Source: Ottelia alismoides | Taxonomy: Eukaryota; Streptophyta; Magnoliopsida; Alismatales; Hydrocharitaceae | NCBI GenBank assembly: GCA_037367405.1 | Contig: JAZKJV010011400.1 | Location: 6,756,501 to 6,820,500 of the forward strand | Direction of reading: 5' to 3' | Length of the DNA stretch: 64,000 bases | Part shown: positions 52,081 to 59,434 of the stretch, in pieces | Numbering within the stretch: the first letter of the stretch is position 1 | Layout of the letters: every line of letters starts with the position of its first letter | Made by a program: the position numbers and the translations under genes | Notes under the pieces: generated by a model | Database searches by the model: none | Seen by the model: only the letters and a program-made list of their open reading frames with translations | Told to the model about the DNA's origin: nothing

Positions 52081-52833
52081 GTGGGGAATTTACGAGAAGA
52101 TAGCTCTTCAGATTCTAGATCATTATCGCTGACAGGCTCCGAAAATCGAGAGTCTGGTCAGTGTAAATGTCTGCGCCGGGGTTGCGAGAATCATTACACT
52201 CCGCGGCGGTGGAACCAGCGGTTCTGCGGCCAGCCAGAGTGCCAGCGACTGGTCGAGCGTTGGCAGGCTGCCAAACGTCAGCGACGTGTGCGCCAGACCG
52301 AGCAGGGGCGTGAGCGTCACAAGCGGCGCGAGCAAGAGCGCCGACAGGCCCAGCGGCAGCGCCGAGATCAAGCCACCGTTTCCGAGCATCCAGCAATTGG
52401 CGAATTAGAGCCACCGCAGCGCGCGTGGTCACGCTGCAAAGCTCATCCGAAAGATTTTTGCGATCGACCTGGTTGCTACGATCCGGTTCGCTCATCACGT
52501 AGTCGAGCCGCGCGGTACTGCAGCAACGAATGCCGACGTGCAGTGGATCGCGTACGAGATCGTTGTCGCAAGCACTTTATGCGACAACAGTTTAAGCAAG
52601 ACCTCGGCAGCATCACCAAACGAGATTCATCCAAACACAGTAGCCATGATGGTGCGTGTGAACCACAGCCGGTTGAGATGATGATGGATCGTTCAAATGG
52701 CACGCAACGTGTCCGTGACTATAGGTTCGCAAGGATCATCGGCTTATCTTCTGAGACCTTTTCCGGGAGACAAGTCGATGATCAGCAAAGAAATTCTGGT
52801 TCCTTCTCGCGTCCGCCGCCTGCCCAAGAGTGA
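52081..52833 (+). CDS. Cys-rich zinc-finger protein of the IS21 element
   Basis: 250 residues. A first finger-like cluster (CKCLRRGCENHYTPRRWNQR then FCGQPECQR) is followed by a long Arg/Gln/Lys-rich helix (about 60-105). A second cluster is CDRPGCYDPV with YCSNECRRAVDRVRDRCRK. This two-cluster, basic-helix layout recurs next to IS21 transposases in other bacteria (from memory), which suggests a DNA-binding accessory or regulator of transposition. The C-terminus overlaps the next gene. Confidence 0.6.
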   Translation: MGNLREDSSSDSRSLSLTGSENRESGQCKCLRRGCENHYTPRRWNQRFCGQPECQRLVERWQAAKRQRRVRQTEQGRERHKRREQERRQAQRQRRDQATVSEHPAIGELEPPQRAWSRCKAHPKDFCDRPGCYDPVRSSRSRAARYCSNECRRAVDRVRDRCRKHFMRQQFKQDLGSITKRDSSKHSSHDGACEPQPVEMMMDRSNGTQRVRDYRFARIIGLSSETFSGRQVDDQQRNSGSFSRPPPAQE

Positions 52834-53164
52834 TTGGTCGTGGCTCGATCGAAGATTCTTACGTCAGTATGCCACTGGGCTCTCTGGCGATGCGGTCTTT
52901 CTGTACCTATTCCTGGCAGCCGTGGGTGATAAGCACGGCCTGTCCTACTACAGCGACACGTCGCTAGCGCTCAAGCTGCGCACCAGCGAGCAGTCGATCG
53001 CGAAAGCTCGTGGTGAACTGCTCATGCTGGACTTGATCGCTTTTCGCAATCCGCTGGTTCAAGTTCTATCGCTGCCCGATGTAGTCACTGAGCGCAGTGC
53101 TCGATCTCAGCTGACTGAGATGCTCTTGCAATTCGACCAGCAACCGGAGCAAGTACAGCGATGA
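52778..53164 (+). CDS. Small accessory protein of the IS21 element (winged-helix-like)
   Basis: 128 residues from the ATG at 52778, inside the end of the previous gene. It contains DAVFLYLFLAAVGDKHGLSY then YSDTSLALKLRTSEQSIAKARGELLMLDLIAF, which looks like a replication-initiator or DnaD-type winged helix. The stop overlaps the istA start (ATGA), so expression is coupled to the transposase. The role is not established. Confidence 0.6.
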   Translation: MISKEILVPSRVRRLPKSDWSWLDRRFLRQYATGLSGDAVFLYLFLAAVGDKHGLSYYSDTSLALKLRTSEQSIAKARGELLMLDLIAFRNPLVQVLSLPDVVTERSARSQLTEMLLQFDQQPEQVQR

Positions 53165-54672
53165 AAGCGGCCATCTGGGCAGAGATCTGTCGGTTGCATG
53201 AGATCGAAAATCTCTCGGGCCGAGCCATCGCGCGCCAGCTTGGCTGCAGTCGCGATCTAGTCAAGCGCGCGCTGCAGCTGGTTGATCCACCAACGAGATC
53301 TCCTCGACCTGTAAGATCCAAGCTTGATCCGTTCAAATCGCAGATCGAAGCGATACTCGCTCGTTACCCAGACCTTTCTGCCATTCGAGTGATGGAGAAG
53401 ATATCGCAATCGGTTGACGGACAGCCTGGTTACTCAGGTGGCCTGTCATTACTGCGTGGTTACTTACGACAAGTGCGGCCAACTCGCTCTCGCGTTTATC
53501 AGGATATCAACTACAGCCCTGGGGAAGCACTGCAGATCGACTGGGGCGATGCAGGCAAACTCAAGATTGGCAAGAGCACTCGACGTGTCTCGGTATTCGT
53601 CGCAGTTCTTGGCTACTCGCGCATGTGCTATATCGAGTTCACGCTTTCGCAGCGCAAGAGCGAGTTCTATCGTTCGCTTGTCAATTCACTTGAGTTCTTC
53701 GGCGGCAGTCCTCGTAAAGTTATCTTCGATAATCTCAAAGCGGCTGTGCTGAGTGGTTCTGGTCGCAGTGCTGTACTGCATCCGGAGTTCGCGGCTCTGT
53801 GTGGTCATTATCTGATGGAGCCAGTGGCTTGTGAGGCACGCGATCCAGAGAGTAAAGGCAGAGTTGAGGCCAGCGTGCGCTATGTCAAACATAATGCACT
53901 AGCTGGTCGCGATGATGAACTCACCAGCTTCCAAGCGTACAACGATCTTGCCATCAGTTGGCGAGATGATGTTGCCAACCGACGCATTCATGATCGGCTC
54001 AAAGAACGTCCGATCGATCGCTTCACGCAAGAGAAACAGGCTCTTCGGCCACTGCCAAAACTACGATTCGACACCGACGAAGTCGTCCTTACTTCAGTGC
54101 GATCAACTGCGCAAGTAATCTTCGAAACCAATCGCTACAGCGTACCGCCACAACTGGCTGGCAAGACGGTGTTGATTCGGGCAAATAAACAGTACGTTGC
54201 GATCTGTCATCAAGCCGAGCAAGTGGCTGAACATGTGCGCTGCTACTCGCAGCGTGAAACGATCATCATCAAAGAACATCTGGCAGAGGCGATTGCCATG
54301 CGCAAGATACAACGTTCGCGAGACATTCACCGAAACTTCCTAGCCTTGGGTGAAGTGGCCCAAAGCTTTTACGTGGGGCTATGTAAGCGCCCAGTGAAAC
54401 CAGCGGTTCACTTGCGCAAACTGGCCGATCTCATCGCTCTATATGGTAGCCAATCCGTGCTCTCAGCCATCGCAGTAGCCAACAGCTATGAGACTTTCGA
54501 TGCAGCCTATGTGGAAACCATTCTGTATCAGCAGCGACGCAAACAGTCATTGCCTTCACCGACCACCATCAAACCACAGCGTACGGATCTGACGGAGATC
54601 CAGCTCGATCCACCCGATCCAGCTAAATACGATCGCTTTATCGAGGATGACGATGTCGACAGCCAAGTATGA
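53161..54672 (+). CDS. istA: IS21-family transposase IstA
   Basis: 503 residues. N-terminal helix-turn-helix (SGRAIARQLGCSRDLVKRAL). DDE core: D in ALQIDWGDAG, D in KVIFDNLKAAV, E in GRVEASVRYVK. The C-terminal Mu-type domain carries SVPPQLAGKTVLIRA. It is full length and overlaps istB by about 20 bases, the usual arrangement for translational coupling. Confidence 0.93.
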   Translation: MKAAIWAEICRLHEIENLSGRAIARQLGCSRDLVKRALQLVDPPTRSPRPVRSKLDPFKSQIEAILARYPDLSAIRVMEKISQSVDGQPGYSGGLSLLRGYLRQVRPTRSRVYQDINYSPGEALQIDWGDAGKLKIGKSTRRVSVFVAVLGYSRMCYIEFTLSQRKSEFYRSLVNSLEFFGGSPRKVIFDNLKAAVLSGSGRSAVLHPEFAALCGHYLMEPVACEARDPESKGRVEASVRYVKHNALAGRDDELTSFQAYNDLAISWRDDVANRRIHDRLKERPIDRFTQEKQALRPLPKLRFDTDEVVLTSVRSTAQVIFETNRYSVPPQLAGKTVLIRANKQYVAICHQAEQVAEHVRCYSQRETIIIKEHLAEAIAMRKIQRSRDIHRNFLALGEVAQSFYVGLCKRPVKPAVHLRKLADLIALYGSQSVLSAIAVANSYETFDAAYVETILYQQRRKQSLPSPTTIKPQRTDLTEIQLDPPDPAKYDRFIEDDDVDSQV

Positions 54673-55277
54673 TAAGCTGCGTGAGTTATTGACCGATCTA
54701 AAGTTGTCTTACATCGCCGAGCATTATCGAGAGACGCTGGATGAAGCTTCTCGCAAAAACACATCGGTACTCGACGTACTTCTGGAACTAATGAACGGCC
54801 AAGTCAGTGAGCGACTTAGTCGCGCATTGGCCCGGCGCGTGCGAGATGCTCATCTTCCCAAAGCCAAAACGCTAGCGGAATACAACTTCGACTTCCCTAA
54901 ACGTATCGCCAAGCAGAAGGTACTGCGTCTATTCGACTGTCAATTCATTGATCAGTATGGCTGCGCGGTTCTGATCGGACCGACCGGTGTGGGCAAGACG
55001 CACTTATTAACCGCGCTTGGTTACGTGGCATGTGAAAAGGGAATCACGGTTCGGTTTACTCGAGCCATCGACATGATCAACGTGCTGACTACAGCACAGC
55101 TTAATGGAACTCTGGAGAAGAAGCTCCGAGAGTATGTTCGTCCGCAACTTCTCCTCCTCGATGAGCTGGGATATCTTCCGATCGATAAACGCGGTGCGGA
55201 TCTGATGTTTCAAGTCGTGGCAGCCCGCTATGAATCAGGCTCGATCGTCGTATCGACCAACCGAGCATTCAAGGACT
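54653..55277 (+). pseudogene. istB: IS21-family helper ATPase IstB, 3' truncated
   Basis: Walker A GPTGVGKTHL, Walker B LLLLDELGYLP, and sensor region VVSTNRAFKDWG of the DnaA/IstB-type AAA+ ATPase that activates IstA. The last about 40 residues of the family are missing: after DWG the frame runs into foreign DNA and stops at 55321. The ATG at 54653 is preferred over 54647. Confidence 0.88.
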
Positions 55278-55295
55278 GGGGGTTTTGTTACTCAT
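55278..55295 (-). pseudogene. First codons of a broken gene downstream of DUF2924, likely a site-specific recombinase
   Basis: An ATG overlapping the DUF2924 stop (ATGA) starts a frame MSNKTP that is cut after six codons by IS21 sequence. DUF2924 genes are usually followed by a recombinase gene (family knowledge), so that gene has been lost here. Confidence 0.5.
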
Positions 55296-55780
55296 GCTCG
55301 TCTCCCAAGTCGAAAGAATAGAAATCCATTGCAGTGCGAGCCGCTAACTTCCTTGGCGATCGCCGTCAGCGATTTGTAGCGCCGCCCCTCATACTCAAAG
55401 CCTTCTTGCAAGACGATCACTCGGATCATCTTGCCCTTGTATTGCCGCTCGACGATGTTGCCAGGCGGCGGTAATCGCGGGTCCCAGTCCACAAACGAAT
55501 TGGGCTCAGGAAGAACCAACTTGACGCCCTCGGAGCTGTTCTTCCTTGGAGCTGTCACACGCGTCTCAGCGCCAATCGCCAACTCCTCGGCCTTCTTCAA
55601 CGCGGCTCTGGACAGCCCGCCTTCTTCGTTTGCTTGAAGCCGCCACGCGATGCGACGGATCAAGTACTGCTTGTTGCGGCTTCGGCATTCTTCTTCGAAG
55701 ACTTGTTCGTAGCGATGGACCAATTGGCTAACTGTTTTGTCCTGCAACTCGGCGATTTCGAGTAATACGTTTGGGCTCAT
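55292..55780 (-). CDS. DUF2924 protein of a recombinase cassette
   Basis: 162 residues. The N-terminal helical part (VLLEIAELQDKTVSQLVHRYEQVF, YLIRRIAWRLQANEEGGLS) and the C-terminal beta part (RQYKGKMIRVIVLQEGFEYEGRRYKSLTAIAKEVSG) are complete and typical of DUF2924. The family accompanies large serine recombinases; its own role is unknown. Start overlaps the upstream 74-codon gene and its stop overlaps a lost downstream gene, so it sat in a tightly packed operon. Confidence 0.82.
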   Translation of the reverse strand: MSPNVLLEIAELQDKTVSQLVHRYEQVFEEECRSRNKQYLIRRIAWRLQANEEGGLSRAALKKAEELAIGAETRVTAPRKNSSEGVKLVLPEPNSFVDWDPRLPPPGNIVERQYKGKMIRVIVLQEGFEYEGRRYKSLTAIAKEVSGSHCNGFLFFRLGRRA

Positions 55781-56001
55781 TGATCGCCTCCTTGCTGAAT
55801 TGGTGCCTTTGAATCCACTTGGCCGTGGCTTTGATCGTCCGCTTGCATGTTCTCTCCCTGAAAGGGCTGATCAGCGGAATACGCATTGCTGTCAGGCATG
55901 CATGACTCGATCGCCTTGGCTGCCAGCGGGCTTCTTTTAATCCGAATCACACCTCTGGCCAACAGTGCTGCGATGTCTCTGTGTCTTGCTTCGTTGCTCA
56001 T
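55777..56001 (-). CDS. Small cassette protein MSNE, unknown function
   Basis: 74 residues: MSNEARHRDIAALLARGVIR followed by a polar tail with many Gln/Asp. The start overlaps the leader stop and its own stop overlaps DUF2924 (ATGA both sides). The same MSNE start occurs at 30824 next to the second cassette remnant, where a REP cuts it. The first 30 residues may form a small helical DNA-binding unit (inference). Confidence 0.6.
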   Translation of the reverse strand: MSNEARHRDIAALLARGVIRIKRSPLAAKAIESCMPDSNAYSADQPFQGENMQADDQSHGQVDSKAPIQQGGDQ

Positions 56002-56199
56002 GAATTACCTCCGCTTTGAGTGTCTTGGGCGTCGCCAAAACCCAACGTTTTGGAGACGTCGGACACAGAGAGGGCTTTGTTGGAAACGAAAGCAAGCGGC
56101 TCGGGTAAAGAGTCTCCGAGATTGCCCAAAACAGGTTCGTCCAACGCGGAAATCTCGCTCGATTCGTCACCGAAGTCGCGGTCTGCAGCGACACACCGT
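55998..56199 (-). pseudogene. Cassette leader protein, 5'-truncated by IS3 DNA
   Basis: About 66 codons: DEPVLGNLGDSLPEPLAFVS followed by LSVSDVSKTLGFGDAQD, ending GGNS. The upstream part is replaced at 56200 by the IS3 copy C. Homologous to the remnant at 30821-30961. No known family. Confidence 0.6.
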
Positions 56200-57144
56200 T
56201 GGATCCCGCGCGACCATTGGCTTGAGGACTGGGAGAAGCAGGCCATCATTCAGTTTCACTTCGATCATCCACTCAATGGTTATCGACGACTGACGTACAT
56301 GATGATGGATGCCAATGTTGTGGCCACGAGCCCGGGCACTGTCTACAACGTGCTGAAAGCGGCTGGCTTGATGAAACCGTTGCAGAAGCCAACGAAGAAA
56401 GGGACCGGATTCGTGCAGCCCTTGGCGGCTCACGAGCACTGGCACACCGATATCGCTTACTTGAATATCGCAGGCACGTTTTACTTCATCGCGTCGGTAC
56501 TGGATGGCTATAGTCGATCGGTTATCCACTGGGACATACGCGAGAAGATGGAGGTGTCTGACATAGAAATCATTCTGCAGGCGGCCAAGGAGAAACATCC
56601 TGCGGCACGACCTCGGGTGATCTCTGATAACGGCCCACAGTTCATTGCAAAAGACTTCAAAGAGTTCATACGCATCAGCGGTATGACGCACGTTCGCACC
56701 AGTCCGTTCTATCCACAGAGCAATGGTAAGATCGAGCGATTTCATAAATCACTTAAGGGCGAGTGCATTCGCCCTGGAGTGGCACTGAGTCTGGAAGATG
56801 CAAAACGGATTGTGGGGCATTATGTGGAGGAATACAACGAGCGACGGCTTCACAGCGCCTTGGGTTATGTGACGCCCAAGGACATGCTCGAAGGTCGTCA
56901 GCAAGCGATCTTCGATGAGCGTGATCGCAAGCTGGAAGAAGCTCGCGAAAGACGCGCGGAGAATCGCGCAAAGCAGCGCGAGAAACAAACAGAAGCACAG
57001 CCTGCTTCACTGTCAGCAAGCTATACTGCAGATACTCAACCGAAGGATAGGGCTCTGCTGGGAAGCAACCCGAGCGTCGCGCTGATGTCGAAAGCAAGCG
57101 TAGCGGCTGGTGAATTGCCCGTCGCTACAGCTGCTTGCTTTTGA
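56200..57144 (+). pseudogene. IS3 transposase OrfB, 5'-truncated (copy C)
   Basis: Encodes the same protein as 530-1474, including all three DDE positions, but lacks the first about 45 residues and the orfA partner. An in-frame ATG at 56020 lies within the opposite-strand cassette leader and would give a chimeric N-terminus, which is unlikely to be functional. Confidence 0.85.
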
Positions 57145-57279
57145 CCAGTATGCGATAAATCCCGGGGGTTTGGGGGCTGGTCCCCAATCAAATAAACACA
57201 GTCTTTAGTCCGCTTTTTTTAACCCGTCGCTAAACCATTAGCCCTCTCGCGTTTCACACTTCCCGCCTGACCAAAACAC
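56200..57279 (+). repeat. 1080-bp segment duplicated from 530-1609 (IS3 copy C plus 36 bp of tetR)
   Basis: Identical by eye to 530-1609. It contains most of orfB, the IS right end and then the 36 bp (57244-57279) that at the first locus are tetR coding sequence. The extra 36 bp show it was copied by recombination and not by IS transposition. orfA and the left end are missing. Confidence 0.88.
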
Positions 57280-57586
57280 TTTCGCAGGTTGGCCATGAAG
57301 ACGCGAACGTAGTGCGGCTCATTCGCTGAACCAGGCCCTCACACTTCTTTAAGCAGGTATTGGTGCGTCAACACGCGATCGCGATTGCGAACCATTAACC
57401 CGGGAGTTCTTGCCGCGATCGATGAGCTATCGATGTACACTATACTTAGCACAATCATCAATATTGGACCAGAAAGCCCGGCTCGGACGCGTCTCACCTT
57501 TGGACGTTGGCGACTGTAGACCGCGAAAACGGTAGCCTGTCGGCATCATCTGAGCTCAACTACTAACTCTACGGACCAGTTCATCA
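57280..57586. other. Intergenic region
   Basis: No gene called. The first bases read LSQVGHEDANVVRLIR then stop in one frame, reminiscent of the end of a tyrosine recombinase, but too short to claim. Confidence 0.4.
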
Positions 57587-59269
57587 ATGCCGAAACAGAA
57601 CACGCTGCCGAGGATGCATCGACTCGAGTTCTTTTACAATCGCAACGACGGGTTAGTATGCGCAATTTGCGAAGCGATCGCCGTCTACGTTGAACTCAAT
57701 CCCGACGCTCAATTGACCGCGCATCACGCAGCCATCACGGCCTGGGGCTCGGCAGCGATCAATCTGCCCAATGGCGGGTTCACTCAGTTCTTCTACAACC
57801 AACGAGGTGACCAAGGTGTTCTTGAACTAGCCGCACTACTTGATACGCTCGACTTATCAAAGGCCGCGACGATCCTGCGCGACGCAACTACGATCTATCA
57901 CCAACACCGCGCTTCGTTCATCACGAGCAATCCATGGGACGGACTGTTTGGCAGTATGAGAGACTTGGAACAGCTTGATCGTCCATTCATCAGGTACATG
58001 CTTCGCTGCAGTCGAGCCATCAACTCATGGATAATAGATCATATCGAGCAATTAGTGGTGGATGAATCGAACAAGCCGATCGATCTGAAGTTCACGGGAA
58101 CCGTCGAACGATACTACGCGAACGGACAGGTCAAAGAATTAATGGAAGTGAAGAACGGCAAGCCCCACGGCGTCCACCGTACATTCTTTGAAGATGGCAA
58201 TATTCACGAATCGGTCTATTACAAACTAGGCAAGGTTAGCGGTGACTTCTGGCCTGATGGACAAGTCAAACGAAGCGAATCCAAGCAAGGCGAGTACCGA
58301 ATCATCCAGTGGTTCTTTCCCAGTGGAAAATTGCAGAAGCGCTTTGTAATGGCCAAAAGTGGCTATGCAGCGGAACCAATTCGACGTTATCACGAAAACG
58401 GCCAATTAGCCGAAGAGGTCAACACAGTCCAGGGTAATAAAATCGGACCATGGCTGAAGTTCTTCGACGATGGCTCGCCAGAGTTGCAAGCGGAATATGC
58501 GGAGGGAGAAATACTAATCGTGCACAACGCTTGGAACGAAAATCGCGAACAAATTGTAAAAGACGGCACTGGACTATTTAGAGATTTTTCGCCCCGAATC
58601 GACTGGCGATTCGACGTCTTCTTCGAAAACGGTTGGCCACGCGAAGCGGAGTTGAAGAATGGAATCCCCCATGGAAAAGTGATCACATACAGGGATGGTG
58701 TGGTATGGAGTGTTCAAGACTTCGTCAACGGACAGCGTCATGGAGTAAAGACAACCTACTGGGATAATGGCAGAGTTCGCGAAATCACTCAGTACTCTCA
58801 AGGTGAGGCAGGCAAAAACATGGAATTCCCAAAGTTCGACCAATTTGCGCCGGCCGTAGTACTCACAGCTCACGCCAATGAAGATCTATACAAAACTTGG
58901 AGGCATCAGCCTGTCGATGAGTATCCTCAACCGTTGAATCTGAACGAGATACAGAGGCAGCTTACCATCCCCCAATTTTTACTCGATGTTTACGAACGAA
59001 ACCAAGCAGGGACGTTGCGAGACTCCTATGAAGATTGGAATACGTTCGACGACGGGATTGCATACTTCTTGACCTTGGATGAGTCCGGAATAGTAGTTGA
59101 TGCATTTGCCAATGGAAGCGGAGTGTATTCCGGCGGCCACTGGGACACCTACTTACCACTACTACGTCAACTCCGCTTCACTCCAGCTCGCGCTTCAGGC
59201 CGCTCCATCAAGGCTCAAGTGCTCGCACGTATTGACCATAAGTTCATTGATGGTTCTCCTCTGGAATAA
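57587..59269 (+). CDS. DMP19 (DUF4375)-like domain fused to MORN-type repeats
   Basis: 560 residues. Residues about 10-135 resemble DMP19/DUF4375 proteins (LNPDAQLTAHHAAITAWGSA, NLPNGGFTQFFYNQRGD). Residues about 165-410 carry MORN_2/YwqK-type repeats (ERYYANGQVKELMEVKNGKPHGVHRTFFEDG, DVFFENGWPREAELKNGIPHGK, TTYWDNGRVREITQYSQG). Residues about 440-560 are a further domain of unknown type (FLLDVYERNQAGTLRDSYEDW). No signal peptide. YwqK proteins are linked to toxin neutralisation, so an immunity-type role is possible but unproven. Confidence 0.75.
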   Translation: MPKQNTLPRMHRLEFFYNRNDGLVCAICEAIAVYVELNPDAQLTAHHAAITAWGSAAINLPNGGFTQFFYNQRGDQGVLELAALLDTLDLSKAATILRDATTIYHQHRASFITSNPWDGLFGSMRDLEQLDRPFIRYMLRCSRAINSWIIDHIEQLVVDESNKPIDLKFTGTVERYYANGQVKELMEVKNGKPHGVHRTFFEDGNIHESVYYKLGKVSGDFWPDGQVKRSESKQGEYRIIQWFFPSGKLQKRFVMAKSGYAAEPIRRYHENGQLAEEVNTVQGNKIGPWLKFFDDGSPELQAEYAEGEILIVHNAWNENREQIVKDGTGLFRDFSPRIDWRFDVFFENGWPREAELKNGIPHGKVITYRDGVVWSVQDFVNGQRHGVKTTYWDNGRVREITQYSQGEAGKNMEFPKFDQFAPAVVLTAHANEDLYKTWRHQPVDEYPQPLNLNEIQRQLTIPQFLLDVYERNQAGTLRDSYEDWNTFDDGIAYFLTLDESGIVVDAFANGSGVYSGGHWDTYLPLLRQLRFTPARASGRSIKAQVLARIDHKFIDGSPLE

Positions 59270-59434
59270 CTTACGAGTTCGTTTTTCCGTCGATGGGAAC
59301 GCTGGTTTCGCTTCAAGAATTTGCGAAAGAACGCAAGCCAATCGAAGAGGCTTATGAAAAACTAGCATTGAGATCGATTGGCTGGTCAAGATCTTTTCGG
59401 ACTGCGACGAATAGTGTGAGCCTCGACAACTCAC

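Larger units (their letters stand above)
52081..55277 (+). mobile_element. IS21-family element with two accessory genes, 3' end truncated
   Basis: Four co-directional, overlapping genes: a Cys-rich zinc-finger protein, a small winged-helix-like protein, istA and istB. istB breaks after STNRAFKDWG at about 55277, where the sequence becomes the 3' end of a DUF2924 cassette, so the right end of the element is lost. The left end could not be located; it lies between about 51960 and 52080. Confidence 0.8.

Noticed and set aside
52115..52498. 127-codon minus-strand frame opposite the zinc-finger gene
   Set aside because: The plus strand has structured Cys motifs and a coupled operon; the minus frame looks like a shadow.
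57286..57336. LSQVGHEDANVVRLIR as the end of a tyrosine recombinase
   Set aside because: Only 16 codons, without the catalytic Arg/Tyr context.
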